NCBI RefSeq assembly: GCF_039555335.1
Contig: NC_092628.1
Location: 78,804,713 to 78,868,712, forward strand
Direction: 5' to 3'
From: Amphiura filiformis
Taxonomy: Eukaryota; Echinodermata; Ophiuroidea; Amphilepidida; Amphiuridae
Length of the DNA: 64,000 bases
Below, one piece after another: positions 38,701 to 53,700 of the stretch. The notes beneath the pieces are model-generated. The model saw only the letters and a program-made list of their open reading frames with translations, was not told where the DNA came from and did not search any database. How positions within the stretch are numbered: position 1 is the stretch's first letter; each line of letters starts with the position of its first letter. The position numbers and the translations under genes are program-made.

Positions 38701-41700
38701 TATATATTTTTTGCAAATGCATTAATTATGCACAGCTTTGAAAACACATGCTTGGCATCACTTATCATTATTAAAGAAAATAAACTTCTTTTGTCCCCTT
38801 CCAGTTGACAATGATATGCAAAATTTGTGTTCGCTAGCCAGCACATCTGTTTCAGGTTTGAAACAGTAAAATCTTAATGATAAGATAATGCTTGTTTTTT
38901 TTTTTTTTTTTAGTTCTAGGCGATTTTTAGGGTCGCCATCTCAGTAAAAGACAAACACTGAATACAATGTAAACGCTATCACAAGTACATGTGTCTGGCA
39001 CAAAAATGTTAATTTGTCGCAACTTGTTGCACAAAATCAACTAAAGTGGGAACGCTTTACAGTGTATGTTGGAGCATAATTAATATGCCACCATTTTTAC
39101 TTACATCAGAGAAGACAATCCGGTATATTTCACTTGAAACAATTCCTGCCAGATGATATTTCCGAGTTTGTGGAGGTCGCCATTATAATTTTGTATTTTG
39201 GGGTTGGGCGATACTTGATACTTTGATACCGCCGATCGGTACTGTGGGTCGATACGATTAATTGGTATCGGCCATACGATACCGGTAGGCTACTTTTGAC
39301 AGAATATAGAAAAAATAAAATGTATTATTATGAAACGTATTGAAAACAAAATTTTTCAAAATTGAAAACAAATAATTATAAGCAAATATTCTAATCTTTC
39401 ATTCTCTACTTCACGCCGTGGGGTGGGGGGGGCAATCGGCAACTTTGGAGGTGATGACGCGTATGTAGGGCTGGATAAGACCCCCTTTTTCAGCATCGCT
39501 GTCACCCAAAGACCCCATATTTTTTTACAAACACATGCTCTGTCACCCGAAGACCCCCTATTTTCCCCAGGCGGCGAATGGCATGATCGAGCCGGCAACT
39601 TGTGAAACCGCTCGGCCGTATGGCATTTTCCATATACCGCTACTTGGTTAGTTTTGTGAGGTTCATTATCGAACCCCAACGGTTTAACTTGTATTTATAT
39701 TATTTATTAACATAGGCCTATTTGTTTGTGATATTTCAATCGTTTTAAAATTTCAAAATAATCCCATTCAATTACACGGTTGAAGATGAAAATTTACTGA
39801 ATTTAGAGAATGCAATGCGACCACCACCTGATTTTTCCATTTGATCTGTCACCCAAAGACCCTTACAAGTTCAATTTGAACAGCAACTTTCATTTATCAC
39901 TGATTTTGTTACTTATTTTGAAAAAAACAAACAATGAAATTTGAAGCCATTTAGAACTAGAAATTCGATTTTCGAGGTGTTTGCAGCGCTGTTTCGGCTC
40001 TCACCCAAATATTCCATTTAAAAATAAGGTCATGTTCTCACCCAATGACCCCATATTTTTTACATTTTGCTCTCACCGAATGCCCCTTAGTGCGAAAGTG
40101 CCAGCCCTACACCTATAATCCATTTCATATTGAAGTGCCCCCGGGACTTCAGGTAGCGAATAAATTGTGTGGTATAGTGATTTAATTCCAATGGATTGTC
40201 CCGGGATTGTCTATGGATATACTCAGCGGCATACCATGCGTGATATGTGCGAGATATTTCGAGTGATAGAGGTGAAGTTTATGATGTTGTTTTTTTGTGC
40301 AAATTTCCAATGTTTTTCCTCCAAATGTATTGGGAACTTTCATAATGATTGCATATTAAAGACCCATTCAGTGATCCCAGCGCAAGTGTAAAAAAAATTA
40401 AAATTGTTTGAAGGAAAAGTCATTCAAATTGTCATTTGGTATTTTTGAAATGACAAATTTGGCAAAAAACGAAAAAACCCAGCAGTACTGATTTGAAGTT
40501 GAAGCCAGTGGCGTAGCTGCCAAAATTGCCTGTTTGGGCCCCCGCCCCCTGGCGCTATTTGGGCCCTCGCCCCCTAGCTAAAGGAAAAAAGAGAAAAAAG
40601 GAGAGAGAGAGAGAGAGAGAGGAAAAAAAAGGAGAGGAGTGGGGGGGGAGAATGGTACTATATAATATCAAAATGTGTTGCGTTTAGGGCGCTAGCACCT
40701 ATAATCTCTTTTCTCTCTCTCTCTCTCTCTTCACTTTCTCAAACCACCGGGAAAAAAAATGGGTCAACCTTTTCGGGCTGTTGAGGAAGGGGCAGCTAAA
40801 TTTTTGTTTGGTGGATTTGGGCCCCGCCCCATACAGGCTTGCCCCCCTGGAAAAAAAAAAATCCCAGCTACGCCACTGGTTGAAGCTCCATTCAAATACA
40901 CAGTAGCTAATTTAGATAGGCCTACTATCAGTATCTAAATTACAGATTCGTAAAAAATGTCTTTCGGCTGAACGACTCGCATAGGCTATGTTTAGCACAT
41001 CTATGACAATGACAAAGGTACCGAAATCTGAATTTTGATGATTTTTACGATCGTCTGGATGAGCAAATCACTGAATGGGCCTTTTAACTATTTTATCATT
41101 AAGAAAAAAGAAAAATCTAAAAATTTAAAACGATCGTACATTAAGGCCTTAATTAAAAAGAAAGTTGTAAACTTGTTGCATCTAGTTGATTAAAGTGATG
41201 TTTGCTATACTGGTTTTATTATCACCTGTGTTGTTTGTGTTTACGATTCGTAATCCCACGAAGAGTAAGTTTAGTTCGTTAATGTGGTAGGCCTACAGCC
41301 ACACGTTACTTCAAGATCCCCTGAACAAGCACATCCCGACTCATTTCAGGCGCGGATTCAGGGGAGCGCCGACTGGCCCAAGAGAAGAGAAAGGGGGCTT
41401 TACGATTTATGTTTAAAACAATTGCTAAAATTGTCCACCAAATCGCTTCAATTAGATCTTCCATTTGCACAAGTTTCTTACTTCTGAGGGGGGGACATCC
41501 CCCTCAGACAACCCCTCGTCAAGCAAGCGCCCATGCCACCATTCTTTTTTCATTTTATTTTATTTTTCTAAAAATTCGCCCCACTCCCTGACTGCTCTGG
41601 TTCGTCAATCTGTAACAAAAGCTGGTATCGCCCATCCCTATGGAGATTGACATAGACGTATTATAGGACTGGGAGCGAGTCTAATACGTGTGAGTAACGG

Positions 41701-44700
41701 CAGAAACCGGTTGTGAAGAAGACTACGTGGATCGCTACAAAAATAAGCGTCCTTAACAACCTGTCAACTTTACGACAAATAGGTGAAAAATTACACTTTC
41801 ACGATGTGTTTTCATAATCTTTTTATTTCACATGATCCGTGCATATATCGCCTCGCTATAAATGGAAAAATATTTTTTAGACCAATCAAACCAATACATG
41901 GGTGTAGTACGCCCTTAAGATTTATTTTAATATTGTAGAATGTAGGTTTCTGATATAAAAAGCTGTTTTAAATAACTTAATGCGCCTGTCACACTACACC
42001 GAATAGGTCTTCCGTACAAGAAACGGATGGTATTTAGTAAATCCGTTGTTGTTCGTCAATGATCGCTTTTATGTTCTTTTTATGTCCTGCTATCATCCGC
42101 CAAATGCGTTTAGTGTTAGGTGATGTTCGTTAAGTCTGTCGGCAAGTTTTGTGCATGCATAAAACTTGAACGGAGTGTACCGAATACACATGTTCGGTAT
42201 TTATCCGATGTGTGTTCGTATGGTGCTGCATATTGCGGAGTTTGTTCGCTCTCCTTTCGTTCATGTTCATTCTTTGTTCATTGCACTCGGCCCGTGTTCG
42301 TTGCAAATACGTTCCTGTGAGGCCTTCACCCCCAAATATTCTTCCGAACTGGTGATTTCGCCACCGGATAGCATATTTTTGTATTCGGTGATGTACGTTG
42401 ACCCAGACCGTCTTAGTGTCACACTACACTGGATCGGTCTTCCGTATAAGAAACGGATGGTATTTTAGCAAATCCGTTATTATGTTTAAAACAATTGTTC
42501 ATATTATACCAAAATGGTGAAAACTTTTCAATTTCTTCAATTAGACTTTTGTTTCACCAATTTGCGGCTTTTTCAAACTAAAATAGCATCCAATAATAGT
42601 GCTAAAATTGATTCACAAATGGCTTCAATTGGGCCTTCATTGTCCAAAGGTTTCTCACCTCTATTGCCCCCGGACACTGGTTGCCCCGATATGTAAGATT
42701 TGTAGCCCTTTTTGTACTTTTGTACAACCTGTTTGTAAGTTTTTCCCCTTAAAAATTGTCTTTCCTCACTTTGTCCACCCTCTTGTTACGCCACTGCCTC
42801 TGAGGGGCCTCAAACCCTCTCAAACACCCTCTCTTCCCCCACTTTCCTTATAGGGTCGAAGTCCCTGCTGGTGCCACATGGGACGGATTCGCCGGTCATT
42901 TATCGGACGTTGAACGATCGGATATAAGACGCCTGCAGGATTATTAGCGGCCACAACGCATAGAGAGACGAACGAGAATCGGACCCCAAATCCGTCATTT
43001 GTCGGACGTTGAACGATCGTATATAAGACGCCTGCAGGATTATTAGCGGCCACAACGCATAGAGAGACGAACGAGAATCGGACCCCCAAATCCGGTCATT
43101 TGTCGGACGTTGAACGATCGTATATAAGACGCCTGCAGGATTATTAGCGGCCATAACGCATAGAGAGACGAACGGAATCGGACCACAAATCCCACGAATC
43201 TCCTGCGGACTGGTGATTTTTCCAACGGATAAAATATTTCTGTATACGGTGATGTTCGTTAACCCAGTCCGTCGTAGTGTGACAGACCTATAAGATAGGA
43301 AGCATTTTAGCGTGATTTTGTATTAACCTCATATATTTGTCATAAAATATCCAAAATGTATTTCTTCTATTTAAACTTCATTTTGTTCCTCCTGCTTTCT
43401 GTCACATAGCTGTCACATCTGGTGGAATGGTGACTAGTGATATAAAATCATTCATTTTGATTTGTTTTCAGTTTGACTCCAACTCGAATATTTATGGAAT
43501 TACAAGCCCATCCAAGTCAAGTTGTAGAGGAACAATCCAAAGAGAGACACAGGGTCATACAGAAATATATTGTACTGCCAGATTTGGATGGTAAGTAGTA
43601 AATCACAAGTCCATTATTTGAAGGAAAGAGGGCACCAAATAAGGAGATTGCATAAGGAGATACCCGCCACATGCATTTCAAAATACAAACGCAACCACTT
43701 TGCTTTTTTTCCTGCAGCTTTAATAGAGGAGATGGGAGACTGGCTGAAGGATGAAAGCAACCCTCCATCACACCATATGGTCAGATTTATGGCCCATGTG
43801 GTACTATTCTTGAGATCTTTGGCACTACAAACAAAGGAAGAAATATGTGTGGCCATCATGGAAGCCTATGTCAAGGTGAGTCATCATACAGACACAGCAG
43901 TATTCTTTATTCAGAACATGTACTCTCAGATCCTCTTGTACCTAGAGGGGTGGAAATAACATGGAGGCGGACAATACACATTGCTTATTTTTCATGATTT
44001 TATTCACATTTCAACACTGTTAACTTACTTACGAACAGAGTGTTATTCAATATGCTGATGGAATAAAAGTAGGGTATTTTGAAAATGTTGAAACATTTGG
44101 GTGAACTTTTCTCTATTAAAAGGTCAGTAATGATATTTTGGCATTGAATGGGTGGGGCAGCATACATATCATATTTGAAGTGTCTCATCATAATTGGATG
44201 TCATCAAGAATTAGAAATATTGTTGTCAGCAGGGGACAAATGAGACTGGTGATGAAGCACCTAATTCACAATATATTTGACATAATCTTAATAATTTCTT
44301 CTTTTTGTTCATATCGCAGGACCTTATCAAAGAGAAGCGTATCAAATTAGTGGCTACATATACAGCTCAGCTACCTCAAAGCATGCAGACATCTTGGTAT
44401 GCAACATTCCTAGAAGGTAAATAATGTAATATATTGAGTAGGAAGCATCATTGCAAGAATCTAACTGATAATGTGTATAACACTAAAACAGGTGTTTGGT
44501 GCAACACTCAAGTGGTAGAATCAAATGGAACATTGGTATCAAGTATACAGGGTGTCCCAGAAAAAATTACCGAGTAAATATACATCAAAATCAAAAAATT
44601 TAAAATGTAGCGGCTAGCCTATTTTATTGTGCATCACATACACAAATTTTAATTTGATTCGGTTGAAGGGTTGCGAAGAAATTAACGATTACACAATGCG

Positions 44701-47700
44701 TGCATCAATGCAGTTCATTCCAAGTTTGATCAACAGGCTCTTTTTTCATACTCCCTCGTCGCTTCCTACATTTTGTATATCTCAATAAATTCAGTCCACA
44801 TTATCTATTTTATAATCCGACGGTGTTATGTCATTTATGCTTTCACTGAAGATGAATAACAGTTTGTCCGAAAAAACTGATTTCTGCAATTGCAAGCTTT
44901 CCAACTTAAATTCTTTAGGTTGTGCAAATAATTATGTCATGTTAATTTTCCAAAGAACATTTAAGTCTAGAATGACAATGATTAAGTGCTTACATCCAGC
45001 TTTATGTGTGATTTTTGATACCATGCAACATTAATGTTGAAGTTTTAAAAGATTTAAACTTTACATAACAATTTCTTGGAAAAATTCCAAAAACATATAA
45101 AGTGGGAGAATATTTTAAGCTGGAATTCTTTATGCAATAATTCTTTATGCAACATTTATATCAACATTAACGATAAAAGATATTTACAATTGGACAGAGC
45201 ATCATCTTACATGCAAGCTGTCATTTTCAATATCGTGCAGGGTTTCAAATTTGAACAAAACCTAATTAAATGTTCTGCAAGAAACAGATAGTTTAAAGAG
45301 AAAGAAAAGGATTTCACAGAACATCAACAATATATGAAGCTAGTGCGCATTGTGTTGAATGATCTATCTTTCAAACTTGGAATGAAGTGAATTGACGCAT
45401 ACGTTATGTAATCGCTCATTTCTTCGCAATCAGACAACCGATTCCAGTAAAATTGGCGTATAAGATGCAGAATAAGATGGGCTACACGCTGATGTTTAGA
45501 TTTTTGGATTTTGATGTTTAATTCTCGACTTACGTCCAAACTTAATTGCCCGGTAATTTTTTCTGGGACACCCTGTATGAGCAGTCAAACATGCTTTTTA
45601 ATGAAGGAGTAACCAAATTACAAGTTTGGGAAAGAATGAAAATGACGGTTAAAGATAGCTGTTTTGACTGAAGTCGAAGTCATACTCTCCATTTATTTGA
45701 GTATACTTAGATTAATTGTCCACTTTATTTCTCTTTACCTTGCAGGTATTCAGGAGAAAGATGAGAGGCAGCATTGCTTACAAATGGCTGAAGAAGCTGG
45801 TATGTATTCTGTCTTGAATATGAGTACAGTAAACGCAAGGGTCAGGAATGAATTGCTTGATTTACATATACACCTATGTGAAGTGAATCCGTAGTATGTC
45901 TGTATGAATATATGTTTGTTAAAGGCACAATATACCTTAATCAGCCTAAATCAAGTGAAACCATTATTCCCAGGAGAAGCTTAGTGAGTATTGAATGTAT
46001 AAACCTATGATCTTCTCCAAGGAAATTACAAAAACACATTTGAATCTGCCAGAAGTACTGCAGCATGACTGCCCTAATCTGAGAAAGCCAACTGACTCTC
46101 AAATTTTCCATGATTCCTTGCACTAGTTTCAGGAATAAGTCGTCATTTATATTTGCTGTGTTGCACACAATGCAAGGAGATGAATAGGATGTCATGAAAT
46201 TAAGCAGTCAAGTTAGCTCAATCGATAAGGCGCTCGACTATGGTGCAAGAGGTTGCAGGTTCGAACCCTGGTGGTGCCTAGTACACTCTTGTGGTAGAAT
46301 TGAGCAGTGGCGTAGATTTCTTTTTGACATTGGGGGGATGGGGTTGGAAAAAATTCTTGAAGTATAGTGAAAGCAATTAATTTTGCTATTTTTAAGCTAA
46401 ACTGATGAAATATGGTGCAAAAGTGGAATAAATGCACGCAAAGCGCGCGAAAATTTGTACTTTTGGGGGTAAAATGGGCAAATATGAGGTTAATTTGGTC
46501 AGAAACTTATATTCAGGCGTCAACATTGGGGGGGGGGGGATGATTGTATGGAGCATCCCCCCTGGCAAAATATTGGGGGGGATAAATCCCCCCATCCCCC
46601 CCGGGATCTACGCCTATGGAATTGAGTCGGCTTGAAATTCCCCTGGACAAGGAACTTACTGCTTATTGTCTTGTTGTAACCCTTACGAAACTCGGGGAGC
46701 TGATCCTGGTTGCGATGGTTATTTGTGGAAAGTCTAGGGTGTGTGCTCTTGAAGCAGCAAAGTCCCTGAATTGTTATTAAATGGTTTATGGAATGTTGTG
46801 GGGCCGTAGTGGTCAGTGACAAACTGTAAAGTGTGCTGAGGCTCGTGGATCAACGTCTAGGTGTTGTGCCTGTGTGTAGCGCACTATAAATCACTGTGCT
46901 CTTTTTTTTCCTTTTTTTTTTTAATTACGATTAATCAATCAATTAGCAGTTAAATTTATTTGTCCACAAGTTTACACAGAGTGTTCTTACCCTGTTCATT
47001 TGTTCAGCATCTAATGTGATTTGTTTGCAGGCCTTGATGTAGCACAGATAACCAAGACAGTTGTTGAGAATATTCGCACCAGAGATGATACTGACCTAGG
47101 TGAGAGCACTCCAGCGCTAGAGGCAGCTACATCAGAGGTAGGTAACATGATATGTGGCTTCAATACATATACGGACAGATACAAATTAGTATCAAAATTA
47201 GTATAAAACTTTCTTAGAATTTTAAATTTAAATTTATTAATAATCAGGGTATAAAGATGTCTAATTTTACTTCGGGATTTGTGTAAAAGCAGCCAGAATC
47301 AAAATACCTGTTTGTTGCCTGGGTGATGTCCTTGTGAAATGTATATGAGCATAAGATGATCTGGAAAGTTGATTTTGTTAATTCATTTAAGATCTTGATT
47401 CCTGGCCAGTGGAAATAGTGTTACTTCTTAAACAACACATTTTATAACTCACTTTGCTACGTTGCGTCCGAAAGCATCGGACTTCATCAGGCAACATCGC
47501 AACATAGCAAAGTGAGTTGCAAATTTTAGTTCCAGTATTTGATTTAATTTACAAAATAATGTTTTGAACCACTGGATGAATAATCTACACCAAGATAACA
47601 CATTTTATCTTCCATAAAAGCAATGGCCCTTCACTTCAAATTAGAGCTGTTGGGTAATTAATATGTATCAAATATTTTAATACAACAGAGAAGTATCATT

Positions 47701-50700
47701 TCAACAAATCATGAATTTTGTATTGTGTGTCTTTTGTATTTTAGGAGGACCGTCATAAGATAGAAGCCATTGATTGGTTGGTGTTTGACCCATCACAGAG
47801 GGCAGAAGCATTGAAGCAGAGTAATGCCATCATCAGAACATTCTTAGGTAATTACACATCTCATTCATGTCATTCTTTGTAGTGAGAAGTATTCACAGTT
47901 TTTGATTTGAGGGGGAGGATGGGTGTTGATTCAAACATTTCTTTTACAGACCTACATATTGTCAGCCTGCTACGCTTTTTGCCTAAGTCATTTTTTGTAA
48001 TTTTGAGAAAAAAGTACAAAATATGGTTCAAGAATGCATATTTATTCACAAATCTTTGCACAAGAACAGATGATAATGAGACAAATGAAAGGGAATAATC
48101 TGAAATGATTAGGGTGATTACGCAACTGATACATGCTTGAACCACGTTTTGTGCTTTGTTCTCAAAATTACAAAAAATGACTTAGGCAATTAGTGACATG
48201 ATCAAGAGAAATGAGTCAGATGTCGCTAATATTGTTTTTGAGATATTGGCAAAAACAGTGTTCAAATTCTTTTGTTTTATATTGTTTTCAGTCATTGATA
48301 AACTGCTCATAACTCAGTAACTAGATGTCCGATTTTGATGTGGTTTGCATCAAAATGTAGCGTTCATAAACTGCCAGAAAATAATGTAAAAAACTTCTAA
48401 TTGAAAATTGCCGACATGTGGCAGACAGATGACACCACCTCAGAACAAACATAATGATAAGAGCCAAGTTTAGCTTGTGTTTCAGTGAGAAAAAAAATTA
48501 ATCAACTAAATAGATCTATTTTAGAAAAAAAAAACAAGGATATTTAATTATTTATGGTGTTGCAGTTTAAAGTTTGGCTAAAACAGGCTAGAATATTAAA
48601 AACATGTACTATGGTGGATGTTGTTTCCTATTTAGTTGTTGTTCATCAAATTTAGTTGCACAGCATCATTTACACAGTGCAAGTTGTTATAGTGATGTTT
48701 GACAAAGCTCTGTTCTTTTTTGCAGCTTGCAAGAAACATGATGCAGCAAGAGAGGTGTTCCAGAAGATACCAGAAGATTCCATTGATGTGATTATGCGTA
48801 ACTGGCAAGCAACTGCTGGCAGTACACAACTCACGGCAGATGATGCTAATGCCATCAGGGAATATCTCTGCATTAAGGCATATCTGGTGAGAAACACTAG
48901 CAAATTTGTCATTTGTGTGTTTGTTTCTGGTAACCACTTACGTCTCAATACTCCATTAAATCTCTCCACACTGGTGTCGACTGCAGACAACATTTTTTTT
49001 TGTAATTCAAAAATTTTCAGAATTGTACATTTTTATGACCATATTTGGAATCAGCATGAAAAATGTATTAAAATTAGTACAAACAAGCTTAGTATTTTTT
49101 TCTGCATGAAAAATGCGAAAATGAAAATCATCATGAAAAATGCGAAAATGAAAATCAGCATGAAAAATGCATTAAATTGAGTACAAACAAGCCTAGTATT
49201 TTTTCAGTGGTTGTTGAGATAGCTCTTGATATTTTGAGAAAGTATCTCAAAACTTAGGACTTTGTATGTTGAAGCCTATGACTATCATGCAGAACATTAA
49301 ATGCAGGACTTTCATTGCATGCTAGTCAATTAAACTTATTCAGATAGAGTACAGAGGCTGAAAAAATGTTTTTTTTCCTGCAAGCAATCCAGAATTTCCC
49401 TCCAGTATGACATATTTCCCTTATGTACCGGTATTTCTTTATTTTTTTGGTCAAAAACCAAAAATTTCCCGGCAATGAGCTTCCCGTATTGCCCATTTTT
49501 TCCTGCCATGATAGGGTATATCATAAATCCTCTCAATATGTATGTTATGTTTCAATACTGACCATACAAATGTGGCAATATTCAGGTTTGTATGCAGTAA
49601 AGATAAATTGATCCTTAAGGGCTGGGGTATGAACGTTTGGACAGTATTTATTGTGGGACATTAGAGCACATCAGACATATCGAATTGCATTCTGAATACG
49701 AAGAATGTCATTCTGATATCAAATAATTTTGATTTTTGAAATTCGCAATTTAATACACATTTTATGGCAAATCATTAAAAATTGATATTTTTGATATTTA
49801 ACAGTACTTGAAGTAAAACTTTATAAATCTGATGATTTATACTTAAAGTGTATGTAGGTGGGATGAAAAGCCGACGATCAATTGAAAATTTTGACCTTTC
49901 GTATTGAAGATATGCATTTTTTTCCCAAAACACCAAAAAAATAGGTCTTTTTGGGAAAAAATCCATATCTTCAATATGAAATGTCAAAATTTTCAATTGA
50001 CCGTCGGCTTTTCCTCCTGCTACATACACTTTAAGAATATGTCATTAGATTTATATAATTTACTGAGGACTGTTATATATCAAAATTTGAAAAATATCAA
50101 ATTTTATAATTTGTCATAAAATTTGTATTATATTGTGATTTTCAAAAATGAAAATTATTTGATATCAGAAAGACATGCTTCAGATTCAGAATGCAATTCG
50201 ATAGGTCTGAGGTGCTCTCATGTCCTACAAAAAATACTGTCGAAACGCAATAAACGCTCATTTTGGATCCCTTAAATCATGACTTCAGAGCCGCAATCAT
50301 CACCCTAAACAAACAATTTAGGTACTAATTTGAAGCATAAATGGGTTATCAAAAATATAAAATTGAGCCTATCCAACACAGTCCAAGACCAAGTTTTGAG
50401 TCCAAGTGTTGATTATTTTGGACTCTTCAACTCTGTACAAAGTATAGGAAAGAAGATTCTGAGAACATAATAATGTAACTTATTGAACTGTATTGGTTTC
50501 TTTCCTTCCAGAGTGCTCTTAGTACCTTCAATGACTGGTTTGGACATTACCATAACAAGCGGCCAACACCTCCCATCTTGCCTGATAGAGCAAACTTTCA
50601 TGAAAAAGTCCGCTATGAACATGAGCAGAAAGAACACGAGGTAGGTCAAGTTTGATGCAAATAATTTAGATATGATGGGTTACTGACCATTTTTTGCTGT

Positions 50701-53700
50701 CTTGAATAGGCATGTGGAACTAGAAAAGCATAAAAAAATTGTAGACACAAGTTTTAGATATTGGTAGAGCATCAGAGCCCCTCTACTAACGATCTAGGGT
50801 TCAAATCCCTACACAGGCAGATACGTCTGGAGTTTTTCTTTGGCGTATCTGACTATACATGTTATGTTAATGTTAATTTTTTGGTGTGCAATGTGGGTTT
50901 CTTTCTTCATTTTGGAGATAAGTTCAGAAATCTGACATTTGATGTGCTATTTTCATACTACACACTCGGCAGTTCACGCTTTTTAATGCGTGCCGGTTCG
51001 AAATTCTGAAAATTGGTGAAAGCGTGGGGGTTTAAACTTTTTGGGTAAAAAGCGTGGAATGATATAAAGCGTGGGATTAAAATAAAAAGCGTGGGGCTTC
51101 TAACAACTTACAGTATATTTTTATTAGCTCATTGCGTAAACGCAATGCACTATAGGCATAGTCCATATTTCTGTATGTTTTTTTCTTTCTCTTGCTACAT
51201 CGTTTGAGCAATGGATCTGGTAATTTGAGGGGGCGATCTTTGCATGATTGTTCATGATTGTTACTTATTTAGCTAGGAAAATTCGGACGGAAAGTATCAT
51301 TTTTGGAGCATTTTCTTACGAAAAGTTTTACCTAATTTCATGGAATAGTCTCCTATGTAGACTGTTTGTGGTGCTTTTCATATTACAAACACTGTACAAA
51401 CTCCTTGATTGTGCGAATTTGTAAAAGAGATTGTTGAACTTTACTGTTTCAGTGCGGCTACAATGTCTGCTTTTCAGTGTTGCTTTTAGCACCAATTGGG
51501 CTTGTGCTGTCTTATAGGCCCTTACTTCTGTGCACGAGCCATGAGCAAATAGTGTCTCAAATTCTCCCAAATCTGAACTAATTGGGCTACCAAATAGTTG
51601 GTTGGCAACCCTATCTGTGAACAAACATCTCACTCATTTACACTTTATATCACACATCTTGACCCAATTAGTTATGTAAACATTTAATCAAGGTGAAATG
51701 TCCTTTTGACTGGCACTGGCCTAGTATGACCATGACAACCCCTCTCTGACATTACAAAACAGATAAACAGAAAGTCTGAACAGGGAAGTGCTGGGGGGTA
51801 AACACTAGGCTAGTGGCCTTTCCCTGTTCAGAAGATTGAAGGGAGCACTTGTTTGAAATATGAAGTCAGGAAAATTAGATGTGTGTGCAAAATTTTATTT
51901 ATTTATTTATTTCATTTACCATGAAAGTGTTGTAGTTTTTAAGTTTCAAGTTTTATTTGGAAATTGCTTTTACATCAGTGGCACTCATCTATCCGATGGT
52001 GCATCCAAGACATTAAATATACAAACAAAACTGTATTAAACAAAATAAAATCAAAGGATACTCGACAAGCAAAAGGTACAAATAAATAAATGCCTTGAAT
52101 AAATAAATATCTTGAGAACAGCAAGTATATTTTCAAAATGCTGATTTGTGCTTGATCACAGCACTATGGTGATTTTGAGGTTTGAGAATACTGAAATGTG
52201 TTTTTTCAAAGTTGGTAGCCCTGTATACATAGTTATACATGGCTATACATGGCTATACATAGCTATATATGGCTATACATGGCTATGACATGGTTACATA
52301 TGGCTATACATAGCTATGCATGGCTATACATGGCCATACATAGCTACCCATGGCTATACATAGCTATGCATGGCTATACATAGCTATGCATGGCTATACA
52401 TAGCTATGCATGGATATACATAGCTATGCATGGCTATACATAGCTATGCATGGCTATACTCGACAAGCAAAAGGTACAAATAAATAAATGCCTTGAATAA
52501 ATAAATATCTTGAGAACCGCAAGTATATTTTCAAAATGCTGATTTGTGCTTGATCACAGCACTATGGTGATTTTGAGGTTTGAGAATACTGAAATGTGTG
52601 TTTTCAAAGTTGGTAGCCCTGTATACATAGTTATACATGGCTATACATGGCTATGACATGGTTACATATGGCTATACATAGCTATGCATGGCTATACATG
52701 GCCATACATAGCTATCCATGGCTATACATAGCTATGCATGGCTATACATAGCTATGCATGACTATACATAACTATGCATGGCTATACATAGCTATGCATG
52801 CCATTTACCATGAAAGTGTAGTTTTTAAGTTTCAAGTTTTTATTTGGAAATTGCTTTTACATCAGTGGCACTCATCTATCCGATGGTGCATCCAAGACAT
52901 TAAATATACAAACAAAACTGTATTAAACAAAATAAAATCAAAGGATACTCGACAAGCAAATGGTACAAATAAATCAATGCCTTGAATAAATAAATATCTT
53001 GAGAACCGTAAGTATATTTTCAAAATGCTGATTTGTGCTTGATCACAGCACTATGGTGATTTTGAGAATACTGAAATGTGTTTTTCAAAGTTGGCAGCCC
53101 TGTATACATAGCTATACATGGCTATACATGGCCATGACATGGTTACATATGGCTATACATGGCCATACATAGCTATCCATGGCTATACATAGCTATCCAT
53201 GGCTATACATAGCTATGCATGGCTATACATAGCTATGCATGGCTATACATAGCTATGCATGGCTATACATAACTATGCATGGCTATACTATGCATGACTA
53301 TACATAGCTATGCATGGCTATACATAACTATGCATGGCTATACATAGCTATGCATGGCAATACATATCTATGCATGGCTATACATAGCTACGCATGGTAT
53401 TCCTGACCATAACCCATAACAAATGAGCTACAGCACCAGTGGTGCTCTTGTTGAATGATAAAATAATCATAGTTCCAAGAAAAATCGCCAAAACTTGCAC
53501 ACCATGTCGCAAGATAAAATTCCATTTGATGCAGGCTAGCGCTTGTTTAACGAGTGTCCATCGCAATGTACACAATATCCTCCCCGGAAGCCCTGTCAAA
53601 ACATATACGTCATATGCAAATGTCCGATTTTCCATGGCATGTTATTTTTCTTTACACTGATCGTATATGAGTGACGTCCATAATCATGCATAATTGATTG

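Larger units (their letters stand above)
38415..41914. mobile_element. 3.5-kb TTAA-flanked TIR unit, outer level of a nest
   Basis: GGGGGTACTACACCCAT after TTAA at 38411-38414 and ATGGGTGTAGTACGCCC before TTAA at 41915-41918. The ends match the 28755-29105 MITE. The interior holds a stretch related to 14030-14530 (GACGCGTATG, CAGCATCGCTGTCA) and the nested elements below. It could also be two family members facing each other. Confidence 0.7.

Noticed and set aside
42820..43225. Overlapping minus-strand ORFs with repeated [20 protein letters not shown]
   Set aside because: They are the translation of the three 100-bp tandem units, not a repeat protein.
49423..50119. Small ORFs around 49423-50119
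   Set aside because: They are the two strands of the fold-back MITE 49619-50271 and its flank.
52225..53396. CRISPR-like repeat array
   Set aside because: There are no unique spacers: the 20-bp unit is tandem and the spacers between blocks are copies of each other. A minisatellite in an animal intron.
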